8,682 bases of DNA from assembly GCA_003158895.1 (NCBI GenBank), contig PMLO01000051.1, positions 12,783 to 21,464 on the forward strand. Reading direction: 5' to 3'. Each line of letters starts with the position of its first letter. The first letter of the stretch is position 1. A program made the position numbers and the translations under genes. Positions 1 to 5,467 of the stretch are shown one piece after another. The stretch comes from Propionibacteriaceae bacterium (GTDB taxonomy: Bacteria > Actinomycetota > Actinomycetes > Propionibacteriales > Propionibacteriaceae). Below the pieces are notes generated by a model that saw only the letters and a list, made by a program, of their open reading frames with translations, had not been told where the DNA came from and did no database searches.

Positions 1-776
1 GTGGGGTCGAGGCCGATCCAGCCCGCGCCCGGCACGTACACCTCGGCCCACGCGTGGAGATCGGTGAAGTCCTCCGTGGGGCCTGCGGCGCCGTCGAGCG
101 GTACGACGTCGGCTTTCAGCTGTACGAGGTAGCCCGACACGAACCGTGCGGCGAGACCCAGGCGGCGCAGGATCGCGACGAGCAGCCAGCCCGAGTCGCG
201 GCAGGAGCCGAGTGCTGCGGACAGCGTGTGGCCGGGCGTCTGTACGCCGACCTCGAGCCGCGTGGTGTAGGCGACGTGGGAGTAGATCGCCGAGTTCACG
301 GCGACGAGCATGTCAACGATCCGCATCGAGCCGTCGCGCCGCAGCAGCGGCTCGACCACGGCGTCGACCCAGGCGTCGACGGCGTCTTGGCCGGCATCGC
401 CGGGGGTGGCGGGGATGCGGTGCAGGTACGGCTGGAGGTCGCGCTCGAGGTCGTACGGGTAGGCGAACGGGAAGCGCTCCGCGTACTCCTCGACGAAGAA
501 GTCGAACGGGTTCACGACCGTCATGTCCGCGACGAGGTCGACGACGACTTTCAGCTCCGACGCCGGCTCCGGGAAGACGACCCGAGCCATGTAGTTGCCG
601 AACGGGTCCTGCTGCCAGTTGAGGAAGTGGTTCTCGGGCGTGATGGTGAGCGAGTACGCGGAGATCGGCGTCCGGGAGTGCGGCGCGGGCCGCAGCCGGA
701 TCGTGTGCGGACTGATCGTCACCGGGCGCGCGAACGTATACATCGTCTCGTGCCGCAACGCCACCTTGATGGTCAC
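1..776 (-). CDS. Transglutaminase-like cysteine protease-fold protein, N-terminal part (runs off left edge)
   Basis: The minus strand reads open from a GTG at 776 to the window edge, giving 258 codons with no stop. The product begins MTIKVALRHETMYTF and contains RLRPAPHSRTPI, NWQQDPFGNY and NPFDFFVEEYAE, typical of the N-terminal beta-sandwich domain of bacterial transglutaminase-like proteins. A transglutaminase core follows. The predicted catalytic Cys192 lies in GSCRDSGWLL, His241 in LHAWAEVYVPG and Asp257 in GWIGLDPT, so the Cys-His-Asp triad is intact. In Actinobacteria such proteins are often about 1,100 aa with a DUF2126 C-terminal half, and many form a cluster with alpha-E (DUF403) and circularly permuted ATP-grasp proteins. 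That part would lie left of the window and is inferred only. Cleavage or ligation of an isopeptide or peptide bond is likely; the substrate is unknown. No Shine-Dalgarno precedes GTG 776, so translation may be leaderless. ATG 743 is an alternative start, but the residues between the two match the family. The gene is divergent from the ROK regulator. Confidence 0.9.
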   Translation of the reverse strand, partial: MTIKVALRHETMYTFARPVTISPHTIRLRPAPHSRTPISAYSLTITPENHFLNWQQDPFGNYMARVVFPEPASELKVVVDLVADMTVVNPFDFFVEEYAERFPFAYPYDLERDLQPYLHRIPATPGDAGQDAVDAWVDAVVEPLLRRDGSMRIVDMLVAVNSAIYSHVAYTTRLEVGVQTPGHTLSAALGSCRDSGWLLVAILRRLGLAARFVSGYLVQLKADVVPLDGAAGPTEDFTDLHAWAEVYVPGAGWIGLDP

Positions 777-810
777 GGTCCCGACCGTACTGGGGGGACG
801 TTTCCGCCAG

Positions 811-826
811 GTAACGCCTGCGTCAC
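811..826. promoter_or_regulatory. Imperfect 7-2-7 inverted repeat in divergent intergenic region
   Basis: GTAACGC-CT-GCGTCAC forms two 7-bp arms with a single mismatch around a 2-bp centre. It sits about 35 bp upstream of the transglutaminase-like gene start on the minus strand and 133 bp upstream of the ROK start. It could be an operator for the divergent promoters, but short dyads arise by chance in GC-rich DNA, so this is only a candidate. Confidence 0.25.
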
Positions 827-871
827 GCGGGCATGCGCAGATACGGAGGTCTTGATGAGGCGTTGGACCAG

Positions 872-897
872 GCGGAACAGCATTTGTTCGTTTCCGC
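872..897. promoter_or_regulatory. Nested perfect inverted repeats, candidate operator for the ROK regulator
   Basis: Two perfect inverted repeats are nested here. The outer arms are GCGGAA (872-877) and TTCCGC (892-897). The inner arms are GAACA (875-879) and TGTTC (885-889), separated by 5 bp. The 9-mer CGTTTCCGC at 889-897 recurs at 799-807 in the same orientation, near the transglutaminase-like gene start. Genes for ROK regulators commonly lie beside their own operators, so autoregulation and control of the divergent gene are plausible. This is inference: no consensus for this protein is known from the sequence. Confidence 0.4.
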
Positions 898-928
898 GAC
901 TAATGCGTCTCCGCCGGCCCCGGAGGAC

Positions 929-934
929 TACTCT
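929..934 (+). promoter_or_regulatory. Possible -10 element for the ROK gene
   Basis: TACTCT fits the TANNNT pattern of actinobacterial housekeeping -10 elements. It would place transcription start near 941, giving a leader of about 18 nt that includes AGGGGG at 949-954 just before GTG 959. No good -35 is visible 16-18 bp upstream, so the call is weak. Confidence 0.25.
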
Positions 935-958
935 GGCCGCCAAGAGTCAGGGGGAAAC

Positions 959-2134
959 GTGCGCAAGGGCACCAGCGAGGACGTACGCCGGGAGAATCTG
1001 ACGGCGGTTCTGCGGGCACTGATGGTCGGCGGAGATATGTCGCGGGCTGACCTCGGACGGCTCACCGGGCGGAACCGCTCCACGGTCGCGAGTCTGGTAT
1101 CCGACCTTGCCGGACTGGGTTTGGTGGACGAGCAGGACCCTGTGACGGACGGTACGGTCGGGCGGCCGAGCCATGGAGTGGCCCTCAGCTCGTCAGTCGC
1201 GGCCTTCGCCGTACATCCCGAGGTCGACGCGCTCACCGTTGCGATCGTGGGGCTCGACGCCCAGGTGCGTCGCAAGGTGAGGCATGAATTCGACCGGATT
1301 CCGACCATGGCCGAGGTGGTACACCTCGCGAGCACCGTCATGGCCGCCATGGGCGCCGAGGAGTCGGGATTTCGCATGACGGGGATCGGTGTCGCCGTAC
1401 CCGGACTCGTACGAACTGTCGACGGCCTCGTCCGCAACGCGCCGCATCTTCAGTGGCGCGAGGAGCCGCTGGGCGCTTCACTCGCGGAGGCGACGTCTTT
1501 GCCCGTGCATGTCGCCAACGACGCCCAGCTCGGAGCCCTGGCCGAACGCGACTACGGCGCCGGCCGTGGCGTCTCCCACTTCGTCTACATCAACGGCGGC
1601 GCGAGCGGCATCGGCGGGGCGATCGTCGCGGGAGGCGACCTGTTGGGCGGGGCTCATGGGTACGCGGGGGAGCTGGGCCACACGCCGGTCAGCGGATCCG
1701 ACCGCGTGGATAACGTCGGCATCCCCGGCTCGCTGGAGGCCGAGGTGACCCGGGAAGAGCTGCTCTCCCTGCTGGGGCCGGACCACATGGATCCCGAGTC
1801 GTTCGACTCCGCGCTGCTCGCCGACCGCTCGGACGCTGTAGCCGCAGCGGTGGCTCGCCACCAAAGACACCTGGCGATCGCGCTCGGGACCGTCGTCAAT
1901 GTCCTGAACCCCGAACGGATCCTGCTCGGCGGTTTCCTCGCGTCCCTGCTGGCGTACAACCCCCAGGGCCTGCGCACCGCGCTGGAAGCCCGAGCGCTTG
2001 CTCCCGCCATGGAGGGCGTCGACATTGTCAGCGCGCAGCTCGGCGCGAACCTGCTCCTGGTCGGCGCGGCTCATAGGGCGCTCGAGCCGCTGGTCGACGA
2101 TCCGGCGAGCATGTCCGGGGCGCGTACGGACTGA
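959..2134 (+). CDS. ROK-family transcriptional regulator lacking the zinc-binding cysteines
   Basis: This 391-aa protein has the length and layout of ROK repressors (NagC, XylR and Mlc relatives). A winged helix-turn-helix spans about residues 12-60 (SRADLGRLTGRNRSTVASLV), followed by the linker GRP at 68-70 and a two-lobed sugar-kinase-like domain. The NDA motif holds Asp188, equivalent to the kinase catalytic aspartate, and GELGHT holds the zinc-ligand His241. Two signatures are degenerate. The phosphate-binding DxGxT segment reads HPEVDALTVAI at about 86-96. The C-x-C-G-x-x-G-C zinc motif reads DNVGIPGS at 251-258, so all three cysteines are lost while both glycines remain. It is therefore probably a regulator that binds a sugar or related ligand without kinase activity. 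GTG 959 is chosen because AGGGGG lies just upstream and residue 2 onward matches family N-termini; the in-frame ATG at 833 would add 42 unusual residues. It ends 17 nt from a convergent gene. Confidence 0.92.
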   Translation: MRKGTSEDVRRENLTAVLRALMVGGDMSRADLGRLTGRNRSTVASLVSDLAGLGLVDEQDPVTDGTVGRPSHGVALSSSVAAFAVHPEVDALTVAIVGLDAQVRRKVRHEFDRIPTMAEVVHLASTVMAAMGAEESGFRMTGIGVAVPGLVRTVDGLVRNAPHLQWREEPLGASLAEATSLPVHVANDAQLGALAERDYGAGRGVSHFVYINGGASGIGGAIVAGGDLLGGAHGYAGELGHTPVSGSDRVDNVGIPGSLEAEVTREELLSLLGPDHMDPESFDSALLADRSDAVAAAVARHQRHLAIALGTVVNVLNPERILLGGFLASLLAYNPQGLRTALEARALAPAMEGVDIVSAQLGANLLLVGAAHRALEPLVDDPASMSGARTD

Positions 2135-2151
2135 GGCGTTCGCCAGCAGAA

Positions 2152-2583
2152 TCAGCGCAGGGCGTCGATGACCTTCTCGATGCGGCGTTGACGGGTCGTC
2201 TCCGCTTTCGCGTCGGTGACCGACCGTACGTGCTCTTTGCGGTGCGAGGGGGCGAGCGCAGCGAACGCCTCGCGCAGCCCGGCGGCCTCGATGGCTGCCG
2301 CGAGGTCGTCCGGTACGGGTGTGTCGCGGGGCGATGTGTCGTGGGTCAGTGTGACCTCGTGGGTCTCGCCACCTGCGACGCCGGCCGCGATCCGGTGCTC
2401 GGCGGCGACCGGCAGGAGGTATCGGCCGCCCATGACCGCGATTGTCGACGGGTAGCTGTGGCCGGCGATCGTGACGATCACGGGCACGCGCTTCCCGGCC
2501 CCGAAGCTGAGCACGACATCCTCGGGAACCTCGATCCCGACGTTGTTCCCGTTGAGCACCAAGGTGGTGGTGAAACTCGGCAT
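2152..2583 (-). CDS. Small DUF1905 / YdeI-OmdA-like protein
   Basis: The product is 143 aa. Residues 3 to about 80 match the DUF1905 beta-barrel pattern: a run of short strands with VPEDVVLSFGAGKRVPVIVTIAG in the middle, then MGGRYLLPVA and a GVAGGETHEVTL segment. The C-terminal part has the YdeI/OmdA-like signature PDDLAAAI (91-98), then AFAALAPSHRKEHVRSV and a basic AKAETTRQRRIEKVIDAL helix. Proteins of this type are sometimes labelled bacteriocin-protection or OmpD-associated, but their biochemical role is not settled and I do not assign one. ATG 2583 is preceded by AGGGG at good spacing. The gene starts 41 nt after the LOG-family gene on the same strand, so the two are probably co-transcribed. 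It converges with the ROK gene, with 17 nt between stops and no strong terminator in that gap. Confidence 0.9.
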   Translation of the reverse strand: MPSFTTTLVLNGNNVGIEVPEDVVLSFGAGKRVPVIVTIAGHSYPSTIAVMGGRYLLPVAAEHRIAAGVAGGETHEVTLTHDTSPRDTPVPDDLAAAIEAAGLREAFAALAPSHRKEHVRSVTDAKAETTRQRRIEKVIDALR

Positions 2584-2624
2584 GGGTCCCCTATCGCTGT
2601 GGGTGCAGGTCAGACTAGGCAGGC

Positions 2625-3728
2625 TCAGCCCAGCACGTCCAGGGCCTCGGACCAGGTGTCGACGCAGTGGATCGCGGTCGCCATGCCATGACCGGCGGCG
2701 AGCGCGGTCAGGAGCGGCCACGCCGGCAGAGTCTCGGTCCAGTAGTCGCGGCCGACGAGCACGAGGGGAGGGATGCGGGTGCCCTCGGGGGCGTAGAACG
2801 CGGGCGTCGCGGCCTGGAAGATCTCCTGGACGGTGCCGGCGGCTCCCGGCAGGTACAGCACGCCACCGCCACAGAGCTGGAGCAACGTATCCTCGCGCAG
2901 CGCGTTGGAGAAGTACTTCGCGATCGCTGCCGGGAACACGTTCGGCGGTTCGTGGCCGTAGAACCAGGTGGGGACGCCGTACCCGCCGCCTTCCGGGTAC
3001 CGCTCGCGGACCTCGAGCGCCACGCGTGCCCAGGCATCGACGCTGGGCAGGAACCCCGGCACCGCCGCAACGGTCGCCAGCACGTCGTCGAGGTCGTCCG
3101 GCGCGGACGCCATCCTCGCCCCGAGGTTGACCGCTTCCATGGCGCCGGGGCCGCCGCCCGTGAGCACCGTCATCCCGAACCGGGTCAAGGCGAGGCCGAG
3201 CTTCGCCGCATCCGCGTACATCTCGCTGCCACGGACGACGCCGTGCCCGCCCATGACGCCGACGACACGCGATCGGGCGACCTGGTTCACGGCGTCCATG
3301 AGCGCGTCGCCGATAGAGTGGTCGTGCAGGCTCATCGCGAGGGTCGCGCCGACATCCGGGGGAGTGCCCTGGGCCAGCCGCCACGCATTGCTCAACGCAT
3401 CAGGGGACTCGGCGTACGCGCCGCCGCCCGCCACGTTCCCGTACAGCTCGGCGGCTGTGTACAGGCGGGCCCGGTACGGGTCGAACGGGAGCCCGACGAT
3501 CTCCGGGAACACCCTCGCCCCGCGATCTCGGAGCGAGTCCTCCACCGCCGTCTCCATCTCGCAACCGAGGAAGACGGCGCCATGCGGGTCGGCGGTCAGC
3601 AACGACGTGGAGCGGTCCCTCAGGTCGAGATCCTGTACGAACCAGCCGGCCATCGACCGGCTCCGAGATCGCAGCCGGTCGAACTGCTCCAGCGACTCGA
3701 CCTCCACGGTGCCGACTGTGTGTGTCAC
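2625..3728 (-). CDS. LOG-family Rossmann-fold nucleotide-binding protein (cytokinin-riboside-monophosphate phosphoribohydrolase-like)
   Basis: The 367-aa product belongs to the large form of the LOG (lysine-decarboxylase-like) family. Residues 155-162 (VVGVMGGH) begin the Rossmann core, GGGPGAMEAVNLGA at 191-204 is the nucleotide-binding loop, and SNALRED carries Arg278. LPGAAGTVQEIF at 293-304 corresponds to the PGGxGTxxE signature, with Glu302 kept but the second glycine of PGG replaced by alanine. LOG enzymes cleave the N-glycosidic bond of (modified) AMP to release the base and ribose 5-phosphate; other family members hydrolyse purine or pyrimidine nucleotides. The exact substrate here is unknown. 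The first 130 or so residues form an extra N-terminal domain not found in short LOG proteins. The start is uncertain: GTG 3728 gives a family-like N-terminus but GGAGG ends only 1 nt before it. ATG 3746, six codons upstream, is the alternative. The DUF1905 gene follows on the same strand. Confidence 0.88.
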   Translation of the reverse strand: MTHTVGTVEVESLEQFDRLRSRSRSMAGWFVQDLDLRDRSTSLLTADPHGAVFLGCEMETAVEDSLRDRGARVFPEIVGLPFDPYRARLYTAAELYGNVAGGGAYAESPDALSNAWRLAQGTPPDVGATLAMSLHDHSIGDALMDAVNQVARSRVVGVMGGHGVVRGSEMYADAAKLGLALTRFGMTVLTGGGPGAMEAVNLGARMASAPDDLDDVLATVAAVPGFLPSVDAWARVALEVRERYPEGGGYGVPTWFYGHEPPNVFPAAIAKYFSNALREDTLLQLCGGGVLYLPGAAGTVQEIFQAATPAFYAPEGTRIPPLVLVGRDYWTETLPAWPLLTALAAGHGMATAIHCVDTWSEALDVLG

Positions 3729-3753
3729 CCCTCCACTGTGGCGCATCGGCAAA

Positions 3754-3765
3754 CCCCGTGCGGGG
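3754..3765. repeat. Perfect 5-2-5 inverted repeat upstream of the LOG-family gene
   Basis: CCCCG-TG-CGGGG is a perfect short palindrome lying 26-37 bp upstream of GTG 3728 and 8 bp upstream of the alternative ATG 3746. In the minus-strand mRNA it could form a 4-bp GC stem that holds the G-run which might act as ribosome-binding site for ATG 3746. A chance occurrence is possible at this GC content. Confidence 0.3.
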
Positions 3766-3768
3766 AGT

Positions 3769-3782
3769 GTGAGTGTCCTCAC
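3769..3782. repeat. Perfect 5-4-5 inverted repeat in divergent intergenic region
   Basis: GTGAG-TGTC-CTCAC is a perfect inverted repeat near the middle of the region between the LOG-family gene and the dxr operon. It could be a protein-binding site. The arms are short, and no function can be read from sequence. Confidence 0.25.
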
Positions 3783-3810
3783 GTGCGCTGCAGGTGTTTG
3801 CGAGTGCCGA

Positions 3811-3816
3811 TAGCGT
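3811..3816 (+). promoter_or_regulatory. Possible -10 element for the dxr operon
   Basis: TAGCGT in the context CCGATAGCGTGG fits TANNNT and would place transcription start near 3823, about 53 nt upstream of ATG 3876. No convincing -35 hexamer lies 16-18 bp upstream. It is the best -10-like match I saw on the plus strand in this gap. Confidence 0.25.
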
Positions 3817-3831
3817 GGGGGGACCGCAGGG

Positions 3832-3847
3832 GGTGTCTTGAGACACC
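3832..3847. promoter_or_regulatory. Perfect 16-bp palindrome (7-2-7), candidate operator of the dxr operon
   Basis: GGTGTCT-TG-AGACACC has perfect 7-bp arms around a 2-bp centre. It ends 28 bp before ATG 3876, the first gene of the dxr operon, and would lie just downstream of the transcription start predicted from TAGCGT. Length, symmetry and position suit a dimeric repressor site. The same sequence could fold as an mRNA hairpin only after opening the central pairs to make a loop. No regulator is identified. Confidence 0.45.
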
Positions 3848-3875
3848 GTTCGAGACGCGAGGAGCACCCAAGCCC

Positions 3876-4256
3876 ATGTTGGACGTCGATCCTTCCCAGT
3901 TGGAGCGCGCGGTCGTCGACCTCCAGTCGCAGCTGCGCGACGGCCTGGTCGCGGCCGACATCCTCGACCTCACCACCGGGATCAGCCTCGTCGGGTTCAA
4001 CGCGAATCCGCAGTCGTCGGCGCTGTTCACCCTCATGACCGAGCAGATCAACAAGATGCTCGAAGGGATCATGTACCCGGGCCTCAACCGCTACTTCCTG
4101 CTCGACCTGCACTCCGACCACAGCGCCGTCGTCGTACGGGCGGGTGATGACATGCTGCTCGTGATGCTCATCGACAACACGAAGACCACATTGGGCATCC
4201 TGCTCAGCGTCGCGATCCCCAAAGCGCTCTCGACGCTGGAAGGCGCACGGCGCTAG
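3876..4256 (+). CDS. Small protein with roadblock/LC7-like predicted fold, first gene of the dxr operon
   Basis: The product is 126 aa and acidic at the start, with no signal peptide or membrane segment. I do not recognise a named family with certainty. The predicted order of elements is an N-terminal helix (6-22), two strands around DILDLTTGISLVGFN (28-42), a helix (47-64), three strands through YFLLDL, SAVVVRAG and DMLLVMLID (73-100), and a final helix (108-122). This matches the roadblock/LC7 (MglB-like) fold, whose members form dimers and often modulate small GTPases; no GTPase gene is visible nearby. ATG 3876 has AGGAG at 3860-3864, a rather long 11-nt spacing. Its TAG stop lies 2 nt before the TTG start of dxr, so translational coupling is likely. 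The residue pattern and strong G/C third positions support a real gene. The fold is inferred; function is unknown. Confidence 0.8.
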   Translation: MLDVDPSQLERAVVDLQSQLRDGLVAADILDLTTGISLVGFNANPQSSALFTLMTEQINKMLEGIMYPGLNRYFLLDLHSDHSAVVVRAGDDMLLVMLIDNTKTTLGILLSVAIPKALSTLEGARR

Positions 4257-4258
4257 CG

Positions 4259-5467
4259 TTGACGAACGTGCGTGAAGTCGTCCTTCTCGGGGCCACAGGT
4301 TCCATCGGTACACAGACCCTCGACGTCGTCTCCCGTAACAGGGACAGGTTCGCGATCAAGGCGCTCTCGGCCGCCGGGAGCCGGATCGACCTGCTGGCTC
4401 AGCAGGTCCGCGACTTCTCGCCCGCGATCGTTGCGCTGCCCACCAGCACGGCTGCGGATGCGCTGCGCGCGGCGCTGGGTACGGACTGCCCCGAGCTTCG
4501 GATCGGCCCCGACGCATCGACCGAACTCGCCGAGCTCGACTGCGATGTCGTCCTCAACGCGATCACCGGGGCGGCGGGTCTGCGCCCCACCATGGCGACA
4601 CTCGCTCGCGGGACGACTCTGGCGCTCGCGAACAAGGAGTCGCTCGTCATCGGTGGCCGGCTCGTCACGTCCGCCGCGGCACAGGGACAGCTCGTCGCCG
4701 TCGACTCCGAGCATTCGGCGTTCGCACAGGCACTGCGGGCGGGACGCGCCGACGAGGTGCGCCGGCTCATCCTCACCGCCTCGGGTGGGCCCTTCCGAGG
4801 CCGTACCGTCGACCAGCTTCGCGACGTCACCGTCGCCCAGGCGCTCGCTCATCCCAACTGGTCCATGGGTCGCGTCATCACGATCAACTCGTCCACGCTC
4901 GTGAACAAGGGCCTCGAGCTGCTCGAAGCCCATCTTCTGTACGACGTCGCCCTGGACGACATCACGGTCGTCGTCCACCCGCAGTCGATCGTGCACTCGA
5001 TGGTCGAGTTCGTGGACGGGTCGACCATCGCCCAGTGCTCCCCACCGGACATGCGACTGCCGATCGGGCTCGCGCTGGCCTGGCCGGACCGTCTTCCCGA
5101 CGTCGCCGCGCCGTGCTCGTGGACCGATCCCACCTCCTGGACGTTCGAGCCGCTCGACTCCGAGACGTTCCCCGCCGTCGACCTGGCCAGGGCTGCCGGC
5201 GCTGCCGCGGGTACGGCCCCGGCCGTCTACAACGCCGCCAACGAAGCGGCGGTGGATGCGTTCTGCGAAGGCAGGATCGGATTCCTCGACATCACCGCGA
5301 CCGTCCGTACAGTCCTTGACGAGCATCTCGTACAACCTTCTGACCTACCATCGACTCCAGGAGCAGTCTGGGTTGCCGACGGCGACCTGAGCATCGAGGC
5401 CGTCCTGGCCGCGGACTCGTGGGGCCGGCATCGCGCCGAGGCTCTCACGCGAAAGGAGACGTCGTGA
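4259..5467 (+). CDS. dxr: 1-deoxy-D-xylulose-5-phosphate reductoisomerase (DXR, IspC)
   Basis: This 402-aa enzyme converts 1-deoxy-D-xylulose 5-phosphate to 2-C-methyl-D-erythritol 4-phosphate with NADPH, the first committed step of the MEP isoprenoid pathway, in the cytoplasm. The N-terminal NADPH site GATGSIG is at 11-17 and NKES at 125-128. Metal ligands are Asp149 and Glu151 in VDSEHSAF and Glu220 in NSSTLVNKGLE. Substrate-loop motifs ASGGPFRG, HPNWSMG (His198), VVHPQSIVHSMVEF and SPPDMRLPI are all present, so the protein looks complete and active. It belongs to the family inhibited by fosmidomycin. TTG 4259 is chosen because it lies 2 nt after the previous stop and gives a family-like N-terminus; GTG 4268 is an alternative. 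GGAAGG at 4238-4243 is too far upstream for a strong site, which favours coupling to the preceding gene. The stop overlaps the next gene by 4 nt. Confidence 0.98.
   Translation: MTNVREVVLLGATGSIGTQTLDVVSRNRDRFAIKALSAAGSRIDLLAQQVRDFSPAIVALPTSTAADALRAALGTDCPELRIGPDASTELAELDCDVVLNAITGAAGLRPTMATLARGTTLALANKESLVIGGRLVTSAAAQGQLVAVDSEHSAFAQALRAGRADEVRRLILTASGGPFRGRTVDQLRDVTVAQALAHPNWSMGRVITINSSTLVNKGLELLEAHLLYDVALDDITVVVHPQSIVHSMVEFVDGSTIAQCSPPDMRLPIGLALAWPDRLPDVAAPCSWTDPTSWTFEPLDSETFPAVDLARAAGAAAGTAPAVYNAANEAAVDAFCEGRIGFLDITATVRTVLDEHLVQPSDLPSTPGAVWVADGDLSIEAVLAADSWGRHRAEALTRKETS

Noticed and set aside
833..958. Upstream ATG start adding 42 residues to the ROK regulator
   Set aside because: The added residues do not resemble ROK N-termini, and this stretch contains the inverted repeats and a -10-like element. 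GTG 959 has a nearby AGGGGG and gives the usual N-terminal layout.
54..1001. Long plus-strand open frame opposite the transglutaminase-like gene
   Set aside because: Its translation is rich in R, V, D and G without family motifs. The minus strand in the same region carries the full Cys-His-Asp core, so this is a shadow frame of GC-rich coding DNA.
1679..1738. Reading the ROK protein as an active glucokinase
   Set aside because: The N-terminal winged helix-turn-helix, the altered phosphate-binding DxGxT segment and the lost zinc cysteines favour a regulator.
2135..2151. Possible bidirectional terminator between the convergent ROK and DUF1905 genes
   Set aside because: GGCG-TT-CGCC is only a 4-bp stem with a 2-nt loop and no following T-run on either strand, so it is too weak to call.
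2152..3384. One long minus-strand protein covering the DUF1905 gene and part of the LOG gene
   Set aside because: Only the last 143 codons look like a real protein. The upstream part is an arginine-rich out-of-frame reading of the LOG gene, and ATG 2583 has its own ribosome-binding site.
2667..3875. Long plus-strand extension upstream of the roadblock-like protein
   Set aside because: The region before ATG 3876 in this frame runs antisense through the LOG-family gene and has shadow-frame composition.
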